A stretch of DNA of 29,659 nt, taken from Bacteroidales bacterium (GTDB lineage: Bacteria; Bacteroidota; Bacteroidia; Bacteroidales; WCHB1-69). The position numbers were made by a program, and so were the translations under genes. The stretch is from contig JAFPXF010000023.1 in the NCBI GenBank assembly GCA_017394765.1, forward strand, positions 1-29,659, in the 5' to 3' direction. This document shows positions 1-7,705 of the stretch, piece by piece (within the stretch, counting starts at the first letter, position 1; each line of letters opens with the position of its first letter). Below the pieces are notes generated by a model. The model worked only from the letters and a program-made list of their open reading frames with translations, had not been told where the DNA came from and did no database searches.

Positions 1-2265
1 GCTGTCGAGGCGGGCGGTGCAGCCGAGGTTGGCGGCGGTAACCGAGTAGATACCCGCTCTGTCGATGGTGATGGCGGGGGTTGTGTCCCCCGTGGACCAC
101 TGGTAATAGAGGGCTTCGGTGCTCTCAATGGAGAGCGTGGCCCCCGCGCAGAGTATCGTGTCGGAGGAGAAGGGGATTACGGGCGGGGGCACCACACGGA
201 CAAATGTGGTGGTGGTGTCAGGGCACTGGTGGTGGATGACGAGCTGCGCGGTGATGGTGTGCAGGTCAGTGATGGGCAGGTCAAGGGTGCGGGTGTTGTA
301 GTGGGCGATGCCGTCCACAATCCAGTCGAACTCCAGGGAGTCAGGGTTGTACTCCACGTCAAGATGCAGGGTGTCGCCGAGGCAGCGATAGGCGGTCGCC
401 GAGTCGTCTGTCGAGAGGTTGGAGTGCGAATACGGGGACTCCAAAAGGTCCACCCACGATGCATTGTCGTGGTAATAGACTAGATACAGAAAATCGGGAT
501 CCGTTACGGGATTGTATTGTGAATCATATAAAAGAAAAAAGAATTCACCCTGATATTCCTTGAAACCGAACTCGTCGAGGTAAGCGCAAAAGCCGTTGGG
601 GTTCTCTATCTGTATGACGTCAGGCACATCGTCGTTGTAGTAGGCGAACTGGGCGCAGTAGTATTCCTGGCTGGTCTGCGGCACAGGCTCGAAAGCGGAG
701 GCGGGCACCGACTGCCCGTTCAGCGTGGTGCTGTGGAGGCCGTCACTGTGGACATATACAGTGAGGTCGCAATAGACAGTGTCTATGGGGAAATCCCGGC
801 TTTGCACATTCCGTTTCGTGGTTGGGCAAATCCAGTGCGTGGCCATCCTGTCGGTAAACCGGAACGGAAAGGTGTTACGGGCTTTTTGCAGACACGCATT
901 TTTGAGATGAACCATCCCGTATGCTTCCGAATCAACGGAATCATAGAGAGCGTTGAAGTAGATGGTCGGCAGGTTGACGTAGCCTCTGCCCGTTTGATAC
1001 CCTTTCCATGCGGTGGTGTCCTTCCAAAGATAATAGTTCTGGAAAAACGGTCGTGGAAAACGGTGATAAACATAAGGGACCTCTATCGAGCCGGGATGCA
1101 AATAGTTGCCCACGGACGGAGAAAGAGAACATGCCGTGTAAACGAGAAACGTCTCGTGTGCGTACGAGCTGTCAAAAGCCAGACAATCCGACGGGTATTT
1201 CCTGTGAAGGTCGAACATCTCGTTCAGGCAGTAGGATCGTGCGGCGGAATCATAGACTGTGTGGAACAGGTTTACATCGCTTTTGAACTTCCTGTTCTGG
1301 AACTTGCGGGTGATGAAGTCCTTCCCGTCAGCAAGGAACTCCGGCACATACGGATTGAAAGTCCTGTAGGCTCTCCTGTGGCTTGCAACATAACAGGCCA
1401 CTTTCTTGCAGTTCGTGCGGGCGTTGACAAACAAATATCGGTTCACAGTGTCCGTGTTGGCTCCGTTTACAATTTGAATATTCCCGTCGTTGGTGGAAAC
1501 CACGGCCACCTCCCCTGCCCGGAGCTGTCGTCTGTCGGCATACAAGACAGTGTTGTCATAATCCACTATTTCATAATCCAACCACGTGTCATCCTCCATG
1601 GCGACAAACAACAGGGCGTGAGTCGCCCATGGCATTTTGCGCTGTAGCTGGCGGTATTCACACCGCCCGTGTTTTGCCGCAGGCACAGGAACCTTGAGAG
1701 TGTATAAAGGGAGGCTCGTTTGGCAGTCGTTTGCAAAGTAGGGTGGATTAGAAAAACAATTATGATAATGATTCTGGTAAATAACGTCATTCCAGACAAA
1801 ATTTCCAATGTTGTCTGCAATATTATTTGTTTGCAAGTACACATACACGTCCTCGGAGGTCACCACCTCCACACCTTTCCCCTGGATACTGAAAGCATGG
1901 CGCAGATTTTCGGAGGACAGACTGGACATGGTTTCCGGCAACCACACCATAATATCATCTGAGGGGACTTTTATTATGGTGGCCGTGCCTTGAACAACCG
2001 TGAACTGTCGAAAAAAATTCGTAACGGGGTTTCTCACATGTCCAGTGCATGGCGTATTGCCGACAATGTATAACAAGGCACTGTCCGCCGGGGCACCCTG
2101 ATGAGAGAAAAGGTGGTAAGGATGTTCAGAAGGAAGTGCTTGTGATGACATCGCAACCTGAACGGAGGTGACCCAGAAATCCCTGCCCCTGAACATGTCG
2201 TTCTGCGCCCTTACACCCAATGCGAGCACCAGCAATAAGAACAAAATGGTGCAAATCTTTTTCAT
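1..2265 (-). CDS. Secreted IgGFc-binding-like adhesin with Ig/PKD-like repeats (3' end outside window)
   Basis: An uninterrupted minus-strand frame runs from the ATG at 2265-2263 to the left edge: 755 codons with no stop, so the C terminus is missing. Residues 1-20 form a lipid-type-free signal peptide (two lysines, a Leu/Val-rich core, then Ala-Gln). GRDFWVT at residues 27-33, followed by a segment with TGHV and a hydrophobic beta-rich pattern, resembles the N-terminal domain of Bacteroidetes proteins annotated as IgGFc-binding (family assigned from memory). From about residue 625, two Ig/PKD-like modules can be seen; the second has the typical YYQWSTGDTTPAITI pattern followed by GIYSVTA. 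Such proteins are usually exported by T9SS and end in a sorting domain, which here would lie outside the window. The gene has its own promoter and is divergent from the repeat-rich stretch. The frame is certain; the family is likely; adhesion is inferred. Confidence 0.8.
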   Translation of the reverse strand, partial: MKKICTILFLLLVLALGVRAQNDMFRGRDFWVTSVQVAMSSQALPSEHPYHLFSHQGAPADSALLYIVGNTPCTGHVRNPVTNFFRQFTVVQGTATIIKVPSDDIMVWLPETMSSLSSENLRHAFSIQGKGVEVVTSEDVYVYLQTNNIADNIGNFVWNDVIYQNHYHNCFSNPPYFANDCQTSLPLYTLKVPVPAAKHGRCEYRQLQRKMPWATHALLFVAMEDDTWLDYEIVDYDNTVLYADRRQLRAGEVAVVSTNDGNIQIVNGANTDTVNRYLFVNARTNCKKVACYVASHRRAYRTFNPYVPEFLADGKDFITRKFQNRKFKSDVNLFHTVYDSAARSYCLNEMFDLHRKYPSDCLAFDSSYAHETFLVYTACSLSPSVGNYLHPGSIEVPYVYHRFPRPFFQNYYLWKDTTAWKGYQTGRGYVNLPTIYFNALYDSVDSEAYGMVHLKNACLQKARNTFPFRFTDRMATHWICPTTKRNVQSRDFPIDTVYCDLTVYVHSDGLHSTTLNGQSVPASAFEPVPQTSQEYYCAQFAYYNDDVPDVIQIENPNGFCAYLDEFGFKEYQGEFFFLLYDSQYNPVTDPDFLYLVYYHDNASWVDLLESPYSHSNLSTDDSATAYRCLGDTLHLDVEYNPDSLEFDWIVDGIAHYNTRTLDLPITDLHTITAQLVIHHQCPDTTTTFVRVVPPPVIPFSSDTILCAGATLSIESTEALYYQWSTGDTTPAITIDRAGIYSVTAANLGCTARLDS

Positions 2266-2614
2266 AATGACGCAGTTTTAAAAATTCGGGGCGAAGATAA
2301 TAAAAAAAAATTAACTCAAACACATGGCATTTTACAAATTGTCTCTCTTTCGCATCGGGAAGGCGCAATGCTTCGTGGCAAAGGAACTCCTACGGGCCAC
2401 ATCACAGTAGATCGAATCCCCCACCGGACTATCGACATAGTTAAGAAACTGAGTGAGGTGTGTGCGGACAGAGCGCGTGCCTCCGGCACGCTGTCACACA
2501 CGATGACACGCCGCCACCCCACATTGCATGCGGGGTAATTGAGAACTGCTCCCTCCGGGAGCTGTTGGCTGTTAGCTTTAACTATTAACTCTCAACTCTC
2601 AACAGAGGAGAGTC
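2266..2614. other. Gene-poor intergenic stretch with nested hairpins
   Basis: No convincing intact gene. The stretch carries a long imperfect hairpin at 2458-2501 (GTGTGT, GACA and GCGTGCC pairing with GGCACGC, TGTC and ACACAC around a TCC loop), a hairpin at 2516-2536 (ACCCCACAT against ATGCGGGGT, one mismatch), and a perfect 6-bp hairpin at 2548-2562 (GCTCCC, TCC, GGGAGC). Then follows a low-complexity segment of TAACTATTAACTCTCAACTC type at about 2576-2600. Two short open frames (2324-2410 and 2368-2538) begin like a small HU-like protein but are not convincing. Confidence 0.6.
2292..2320 (-). promoter_or_regulatory. Bacteroidetes-type promoter of the adhesin-like gene
   Basis: On the minus strand TATCTTCG (2299-2292) matches the TAnnTTTG -7 element at all but one base and lies about 27 bases before the start codon. 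A TTTG at 2320-2317 could be the -33 element, but its 17-base spacing is shorter than the usual 19-21. Confidence 0.55.
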
Positions 2615-2916
2615 GTGTGGGGGTGTGACGACGGCATCGACGCCCGCTCGCGGCGCGGGAGAAGGTTGAGACGAGGGTGTGTAGTGCTCGCCGCGAAACG
2701 GGTGTGGGGTTCGACGAGCATGCGTGAGGGATGGTAGCGGTTATGGCCGGCCTCCTGTATGTTCAGATTCCCCTTGTCGCATCTTTTATGGGGGATGCCG
2801 CCGAATGCCGTGGTTGGTGCCGGCCGGCCATTTGAGCGTACAGCCCGACGGCGCGGCGGCGGTATTTGTTTGCGGATGTGATGCCGATTTCCGCCGCCGC
2901 GCCGGCACGCCCAAAT
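2615..2916 (+). repeat. Composite structured repeat, copy A
   Basis: This is one of three related copies (B at 28990-29264, inverted; C from 29503, same orientation). It has three stem-loops. SL1 is TCGCGGCG at 2648-2655 pairing with CGCCGCGA at 2689-2696. SL2 is ATGGCCGGCC at 2743-2752 pairing with GGCCGGCCAT at 2822-2831. SL3 is a perfect 13-bp stem, 2850-2862 with 2891-2903. Over the 85 bases starting at SL1, copies A and B agree at 73 positions without gaps; their 3' ends, from GCCCGACGGCGCGG to GCACGCCCAAAT, also match. The central part does not match in sequence. No protein is encoded. It ends 30 bases before the -7 element of the kinase gene. Confidence 0.85.
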
Positions 2917-2946
2917 AAAAATAATGATGGTGAAATGGGATTTTTG

Positions 2947-2954
2947 TATCTTTG
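2947..2954 (+). promoter_or_regulatory. -7 element of the nucleoside kinase gene
   Basis: TATCTTTG, an exact match to the Bacteroidetes TAnnTTTG -7 element, lies 23 bases before the chosen start at 2978. No TTG is found at the expected -33 distance. It decides the start: an in-frame ATG at 2924 lies upstream of the promoter and would not be in the transcript. Confidence 0.7.
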
Positions 2955-2977
2955 CCGCCCCTAAAAAATTATGTACT

Positions 2978-4642
2978 ATGGCTACTGTTCCGGTTTATTG
3001 CAAAAATATTGACATGCATCATGACGTCAACTATGGAATGACCTTGATGGAATATTTGCAGCTTTGCAAAATTGAGGGCGACCAGGTGATGCTGGGCGCT
3101 TTGGTGAACAACAAGGTCCGCGATCTCACTTATCGCATTCACAAACCCTCCATTGTTGAATTTTTCGACTATTATACGACCTATGGACGTGACATGTATA
3201 TCCGGTCCCTCTATTTGCTTCTCTGCAAGGCGGTCCACGACTTGCTTCCGCTCAAGGTGAAGTTGCACATCAAGCACTCCATCTCCGGCGGACGCTACTG
3301 CACGCTCACCAACCTCGATGAGCCCCTCGACGAGCGGCTGGTGCAACGGCTTCTCCATTCCATGCAGGAAACGGTCAGCCGCAATATACCCTTTGAGCGC
3401 GTGGAGATGATGACCGACAAGGCTATTGAAGAGTTTGAGAAATTTGGCTTGGAGGATAAAAAGGAACTCTTCAAGCATCGTGACCATATCTTTACATCTG
3501 TATATCGGTTGGAAAAAACCATCAACTACTATTATGGCTACATGGTGCCTTCCACAGGCTATCTGACCACCTTCGGATTGGAGAAATATGAAAACGGCAT
3601 GTTGCTGAAGCTCCCTTCCGTCAGAAAATTCACGGCCATGGCCAAGACCCGCGAATTCCCGAAACTCTTCTCCGTGTACAAAGACTATAAGGAACGCGGT
3701 GAAAAGATGGGCGTTTCATACGTGAGCGATGTCAATCGCTTGATCGACGATAACTTGGTCGCGGAGATGATTTTGGTGGCTGAGGCTTTCCAGGAGAAAC
3801 GCATCGCGGCCGTTGCGGAGGCTGTCGCCAGCCGCCCAGACGTGAAGATGGTGCTCATCAGCGGCCCTTCCAGCTCAGGCAAGACCACCACTTGCAAGCG
3901 CATCTCCGTGCAACTTGGCGTACTGGGCTACCACCCCATCCAGATCTCCGTGGACGACTTTTTCCTGGAACGCGAACAGACGCCCAAGGACAAGGAGGGC
4001 AACTATGATTTCGAGTGTGTCGAAGCCATCGATCTTCCCCTGTTCAACAAGACGCTTTCCGAACTGCTGGAGGGCAAACGGGTGGAGATCCCCACATTCA
4101 ATTTCGCGACAGGGAAAAAGGAGTGGAAAGGCAAATCGCTCCAATTGGACGAAAGGTCCATCCTGGTGATCGAGGGCATCCATTGCCTGAATCCCAAACT
4201 GACCGAACAGGTTCCTGACGAGACGAAGTTCAAGATTTTCGTCTCTGCCCTCACCTCCATATCCATCGACCGCCAAAATCCCATTCCGACCAGCGACAAC
4301 CGTCTGATCCGTCGCATCGTCCGCGATTACAACTATCGGGGGTACTCGGCTGTGGACACTTTACGGCGATGGCACAGCGTGCGCGAAGGCGAGCGGAAGA
4401 ACATCTTCCCATTCCAGGAAAATGCCGATGAGATGATCAACACTTCGCTCATCTTCGAGCTGTGTGTACTGAAATCGTATGCGCAAAGCATCCTGCGCAT
4501 GGTGCCTGAAACCGTCGTCGAGTTTGCGGAAGCCTCGCGGCTGCTTAAGTTCCTGTCTTATTTCAGGAGTATTCCCGCCGACAAGATCCCGGAATTCTCC
4601 ATTTTGCGTGAATTTGTGGGCGGCAGCAAATTTTCCTATTAA
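2978..4642 (+). CDS. Nucleoside (uridine-like) kinase, PRK/Udk P-loop family with ThrRS-like N-terminal region
   Basis: The product has 554 residues from the ATG at 2978; in-frame ATGs at 2924 and 2927 are rejected because the -7 element lies between them and this start. The Walker A motif GPSSSGKTT is at residues 296-304, followed by the substrate-lid pattern SVDDFF and the acidic EGIH segment, as in uridine kinase and phosphoribulokinase proteins. The first 290 residues are not part of the minimal kinase; HSISGGRYC near residue 100 resembles the second additional domain of threonyl-tRNA synthetase, a fusion well known in bacterial proteins annotated as nucleoside kinase. The expected role is ATP-dependent phosphorylation of a nucleoside or related substrate in the cytoplasm; the exact substrate cannot be read from sequence. 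Its stop codon overlaps the next start (TAATG), so the two genes are translationally coupled. Confidence 0.85.
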   Translation: MATVPVYCKNIDMHHDVNYGMTLMEYLQLCKIEGDQVMLGALVNNKVRDLTYRIHKPSIVEFFDYYTTYGRDMYIRSLYLLLCKAVHDLLPLKVKLHIKHSISGGRYCTLTNLDEPLDERLVQRLLHSMQETVSRNIPFERVEMMTDKAIEEFEKFGLEDKKELFKHRDHIFTSVYRLEKTINYYYGYMVPSTGYLTTFGLEKYENGMLLKLPSVRKFTAMAKTREFPKLFSVYKDYKERGEKMGVSYVSDVNRLIDDNLVAEMILVAEAFQEKRIAAVAEAVASRPDVKMVLISGPSSSGKTTTCKRISVQLGVLGYHPIQISVDDFFLEREQTPKDKEGNYDFECVEAIDLPLFNKTLSELLEGKRVEIPTFNFATGKKEWKGKSLQLDERSILVIEGIHCLNPKLTEQVPDETKFKIFVSALTSISIDRQNPIPTSDNRLIRRIVRDYNYRGYSAVDTLRRWHSVREGERKNIFPFQENADEMINTSLIFELCVLKSYAQSILRMVPETVVEFAEASRLLKFLSYFRSIPADKIPEFSILREFVGGSKFSY

Positions 4643-5421
4643 TGATTGCGCTCATCGGATCCGGAAATGTGGCCCATTGGGTGGCCGGGCGACTCAAGGG
4701 CTCACAGGAGTTTCCTGTCGGCCAGGTGTATAGCCGTCGAATGGAAAATGCCCGCGCCTTGGCGGACACCCTTGGTGCGGAGGCCATAGACGATCTTTCG
4801 CTGCTGCGTCCCGACTCTGATATCTATTTGTTTTCCGTGAAAGACGATGCCTACGGCGAAATCTTGGAAAAAGTCCCGTTTACCATGCCTGTGGCTTTGC
4901 ACACGGCGGGCTCTGTTTCTCAAAATCTCTTCGCGGGGCACGCCCGCGAGTACGGTGTGCTGTATCCTCTGCAGACTTTCTCCAAGACAACCGACCTCGG
5001 GCACCTGCAGGTGCCGCTTTGCGTGGAGGAGAGTATGATCGGCAGGAACCGGGACAAGGTGCATCGCTTGGCTTCCGAACTGTCGGGCACTTGCTATGCA
5101 GTGGACGAATCCCGGCGCGCCGTGCTCCATTTGGCCGCTGTCTTTGCCTGCAACTTCGGCAATGCCATGAACCACATCGCGGATGACATCCTGAAGGCAG
5201 AGGGTATGGATTTGAAGATGTTGCTTCCCTTGTTGCAGGAGTCGCTCCGCAAACTCCAGACCCTTTCCCCCGCCGAGGCGCAGACAGGACCTGCCGTCAG
5301 GGGCGACCGCACGGTCATGGAAAAGCATATTGCGATGCTGGAAGACGACCGCTTGAAAAAAATCTATCGGGAAGTTTCGCGATATGTGGAAGAACACAAG
5401 CCGGCTCAGGTTGACAGTTGA
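4642..5421 (+). CDS. DUF2520 / ProC-like Rossmann-fold protein
   Basis: The 259-residue product begins with an NAD(P)-binding beta strand and glycine loop, IALIGSGNVAHW (residues 2-13), followed by a Rossmann domain to about residue 120. A helical C-terminal domain then carries HLAAVFACNFGNAM near residue 165. This order (Rossmann_like N-terminal domain, DUF2520 C-terminal domain) fits the family resembling F420-dependent NADP oxidoreductases and pyrroline-5-carboxylate reductase; no enzymatic activity is established for it. Its ATG overlaps the kinase stop codon by one base, so it is co-translated with the kinase. A strong terminator follows 73 bases after the stop, making this a two-gene operon. 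Confidence 0.82.
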   Translation: MIALIGSGNVAHWVAGRLKGSQEFPVGQVYSRRMENARALADTLGAEAIDDLSLLRPDSDIYLFSVKDDAYGEILEKVPFTMPVALHTAGSVSQNLFAGHAREYGVLYPLQTFSKTTDLGHLQVPLCVEESMIGRNRDKVHRLASELSGTCYAVDESRRAVLHLAAVFACNFGNAMNHIADDILKAEGMDLKMLLPLLQESLRKLQTLSPAEAQTGPAVRGDRTVMEKHIAMLEDDRLKKIYREVSRYVEEHKPAQVDS

Positions 5422-5493
5422 CTTGCACGCAAAGGCGCGTCTCGGTATGCCAACTCGCATTTTCCGAGTTAACAGTACGATAGAAAATCTTTT

Positions 5494-5526
5494 GAATTCC
5501 ACATCTGATTGTGGAATTCTTTTTTT
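5494..5526 (+). terminator. Rho-independent terminator after the kinase-DUF2520 operon
   Basis: A perfect 10-bp stem, GAATTCCACA (5494-5503) with TGTGGAATTC (5510-5519), has a 6-base loop and is followed by seven Ts (5520-5526). Confidence 0.92.
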
Positions 5527-5535
5527 CACGACACC

Positions 5536-5566
5536 TTGCACAGTTACGAAAAAAACGTTATTTTTG
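5536..5566 (+). promoter_or_regulatory. Promoter of kdd
   Basis: TTG at 5536-5538 and TATTTTTG at 5559-5566, separated by 20 bases, match the Bacteroidetes -33/-7 arrangement. It lies directly after the terminator and about 57 bases before the kdd start. Confidence 0.8.
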
Positions 5567-5622
5567 CACCGCTAATCCAAAAACGGATATGCAATCAGTA
5601 TAAATCTAAAAATCAATAGTAT

Positions 5623-6696
5623 ATGCAAAAGAAAGGTAACAAGTACGGCACTCATCGAGTGATTGAACCCAAGGGCGTTCTTCCGCAACCCGCCAATAAG
5701 ATCGACAACAACATGGACGAGATTTACGACAATGAGATCCTCATTGATGTCCAGACGTTGAACATTGACTCCGCTTCTTTCACGGACATCCACAACTACG
5801 CCAAGCAGCAGGCCGGCGAAGGCGCCAGCCGCGAGGCCGTTATGGAAGAGGTGAAGAAGGAGATGCTGCTCAATGTCGAGCTTCAGGGCAAGCACCGCAA
5901 CCGCAGAACCGGCTCCGGTGGTATGCTCCTCGGCAAAGTGGAGAAGATCGGCGACGCGTTGAAGGGCAAGATCGACCTCAAAGAGGGCGATAAGATTGCC
6001 ACGCTGGTTTCCCTTTCCCTGACCCCGCTTCGCATCGACGAGATCCTCGAGATCCGCGAGGACGTCGATCAGGTCGATATCAAGGGCAAGGCCATCCTCT
6101 TCGAGAGCGGCATCTACGCCAAGATCCCGTCCGACCTTCCTGAGAAACTCGCCCTCTCTGCACTCGACGTGGCCGGTGCTCCCGCACAGACCGCCAAACT
6201 CTGCAAACCGGGTGACACGGTCCTCATCATCGGCGCCGGCGGCAAGTCCGGTATGCTCTGCTGCTATGAGGCTAAAAAGCGCGTCGGCGTGACCGGAAAG
6301 GTCATCGGCATGACCCACAGCCAGAAGTCCACCGAGCGTCTTGAGAAACTCGGCTTCTGCGATGTCGTGTTCGCCGGCAACGCTTCCGATCCCGTCGCAA
6401 TGCTCGAGAAAATCTCCGAACTCACTGACGGCCACATGGCCGATGTCACCATCAATAACGTCAACATCCCCGATACGGAGATGACCTCCGTGCTTTGCAC
6501 GAAGGACGACGGTGTCGTCTATTTCTTCTCCATGGCCACCTCTTTCACGAAAGCGGCCCTCGGCGCTGAAGGCGTGGGCAGCGATGTGACCATGATCATC
6601 GGAAACGGCTATACGAAAGGCCATGCCGAAATTACGTTGCAAGAACTTCGCGAATGCAAGGCATTGCGCGACATCTTCACGGAATTGTACGCATAA
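5623..6696 (+). CDS. kdd: L-erythro-3,5-diaminohexanoate dehydrogenase
   Basis: The 357-residue protein closely follows the known Kdd pattern: KYGTHRVIEPKGVLPQPA near the N terminus, then the DNEILIDVQTLNIDSASF segment, GSGGMLLGKVEKIG, and the nucleotide-binding glycine loop IIGAGGKSGML near residue 208. The enzyme oxidatively deaminates L-erythro-3,5-diaminohexanoate to 5-amino-3-oxohexanoate with NAD(P)+, the third step of lysine fermentation, downstream of lysine 2,3-aminomutase and beta-lysine 5,6-aminomutase. Length agrees with the family. In most lysine fermenters it lies next to kamA, kamD-kamE, kce and kal; here it stands alone between two terminators with its own promoter. The other pathway genes, if present, must be elsewhere. 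The identification is confident; lysine fermentation by this organism is inferred from one enzyme. Confidence 0.93.
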   Translation: MQKKGNKYGTHRVIEPKGVLPQPANKIDNNMDEIYDNEILIDVQTLNIDSASFTDIHNYAKQQAGEGASREAVMEEVKKEMLLNVELQGKHRNRRTGSGGMLLGKVEKIGDALKGKIDLKEGDKIATLVSLSLTPLRIDEILEIREDVDQVDIKGKAILFESGIYAKIPSDLPEKLALSALDVAGAPAQTAKLCKPGDTVLIIGAGGKSGMLCCYEAKKRVGVTGKVIGMTHSQKSTERLEKLGFCDVVFAGNASDPVAMLEKISELTDGHMADVTINNVNIPDTEMTSVLCTKDDGVVYFFSMATSFTKAALGAEGVGSDVTMIIGNGYTKGHAEITLQELRECKALRDIFTELYA

Positions 6697-6735
6697 GAGC
6701 CTGTGACATATAGTAATAATAATATCTTTGACGAG

Positions 6736-6763
6736 AAAAGCGGGGCATATTACCCCGCTTTTT
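6736..6763 (+). terminator. Rho-independent terminator of kdd
   Basis: AAAAGCGGGG (6736-6745) pairs with CCCCGCTTTT (6753-6762) around a 7-base loop and leads into a T-rich run. It sits 40 bases after the kdd stop. Confidence 0.92.
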
Positions 6764-6820
6764 CTTTTGCCATGTTCAATTATCTTTAAAATCCCATTCT
6801 GTCTTTGTCATTATTTTGAC

Positions 6821-6828
6821 TATTTTTG
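6821..6828 (+). promoter_or_regulatory. -7 element of the phosphoesterase gene
   Basis: TATTTTTG at 6821-6828 matches TAnnTTTG and lies 16 bases before the ATG at 6845. A clear -33 TTG at the usual distance is not visible. It supports the start at 6845 over the in-frame start at 6728, which would fall inside the kdd terminator region. Confidence 0.6.
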
Positions 6829-6844
6829 CAGCCTCTTTCCGACT

Positions 6845-7651
6845 ATGTACAAACGATTATCCTTTTTTGCTGTTTTTTTGCTGATTTTCGTGTTCTTGGG
6901 GCATGCCCAGAGGCACGAGCTGGTCATTCTTCACACGAATGACACCCACAGCCAAATCGAACCTTATTCCCATAAGGCAGACACCAACGTGGGGGGATTC
7001 CTGCGTCGCGAGGCTTTCATTCGCGAAACCCGTGCGCAATATCCCAACGTGCTGGTCTTCGATGCGGGCGATTTTTCCCAGGGCACGCCCTACTTCAACA
7101 TCTTCAAAGGTTATGTCGAGGTGAAGCTGATGAATGCCATGGGCTATGATGCCGCCGCTCTCGGCAACCATGAGTTCGACAATGGTTGTACCGCCCTCGG
7201 GAAACGTCTGCGCAAAGCCAAGTTTCCTGTCGTCTGTGCCAACTATGACATCAAAAACAAGGTGCTGCGCAAGGCTGTGAAACCTTATGTGGTTCTTGAA
7301 CGCGACAGCCTCAAAATCGGCGTGTTCGGCCTGCTGGCCGATTTGAAACCCCTTGTGGCGCCCGCCGTTTCTGCTGAAATGCACTACCTCGATCCCGTCG
7401 AATGCGCCCGGAAATGCGTCGCGGAACTGAAAGCACAAGGATGCCAGTACATTGTCTGCCTTTCCCATTTGGGCATCGGCGAGGGCACCACCAACGACTA
7501 TGTCGTGGCCGAGAAGGTGCCAGGCATCGACATCATCATCGGCGGCCATTCCCACTTCGAGATGGAGGAACCCCGTGTGGTCAACGGTACCCGCATCTAC
7601 CAGATGACCAACAGGGGTAAATGTGTCGGGAAAATTACTGTCAAATACTGA
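6845..7651 (+). CDS. Exported calcineurin-like phosphoesterase (UshA/5'-nucleotidase catalytic domain only)
   Basis: The product has 268 residues. Residues 1-21 form a signal peptide (MYKR, a Phe/Leu-rich core, GHA then Q), so the enzyme should be periplasmic or surface-exposed. All metal-binding signatures of the metallophosphatase domain are present: D33 and H35 in LHTNDTHS, D76 in DAGDFSQG, GNHE at 107-110, H208 in CLSHLG, and GGHSH at 233-237. The family hydrolyses phosphate from nucleotides and related esters using two metal ions. Classical UshA-type enzymes have about 550 residues, with a C-terminal substrate-specificity domain (5_nucleotid_C). That domain is absent here and is not encoded downstream, where an antiporter gene follows after 54 bases. 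In Bacteroidetes the two domains are often split between neighbouring genes, but no partner is seen. Catalytic class is confident; substrate is unknown. Confidence 0.87.
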   Translation: MYKRLSFFAVFLLIFVFLGHAQRHELVILHTNDTHSQIEPYSHKADTNVGGFLRREAFIRETRAQYPNVLVFDAGDFSQGTPYFNIFKGYVEVKLMNAMGYDAAALGNHEFDNGCTALGKRLRKAKFPVVCANYDIKNKVLRKAVKPYVVLERDSLKIGVFGLLADLKPLVAPAVSAEMHYLDPVECARKCVAELKAQGCQYIVCLSHLGIGEGTTNDYVVAEKVPGIDIIIGGHSHFEMEEPRVVNGTRIYQMTNRGKCVGKITVKY

Positions 7652-7705
7652 GATAATAATCAAGTGGCCAACATGCGCGTCGGCCCTGCAACGAAATAAT
7701 ACAAT

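Noticed and set aside
733..1647. 304-residue plus-strand open frame
   Set aside because: It lies opposite the minus-strand secreted protein gene, which has a signal peptide, promoter and domain patterns; the plus frame has none of these.
2324..2410. Short MAFYK frame as a real gene
   Set aside because: Only 28 codons, no promoter in front, and a large hairpin downstream; kept only as a weak finding.
5572..6642. 356-residue minus-strand open frame
   Set aside because: Antisense shadow of kdd.
6723..6730. TATCTTTG match as a promoter
   Set aside because: It sits directly before the kdd terminator, so any transcript would stop within 40 bases; the TATTTTTG at 6821 is a better promoter for the next gene.
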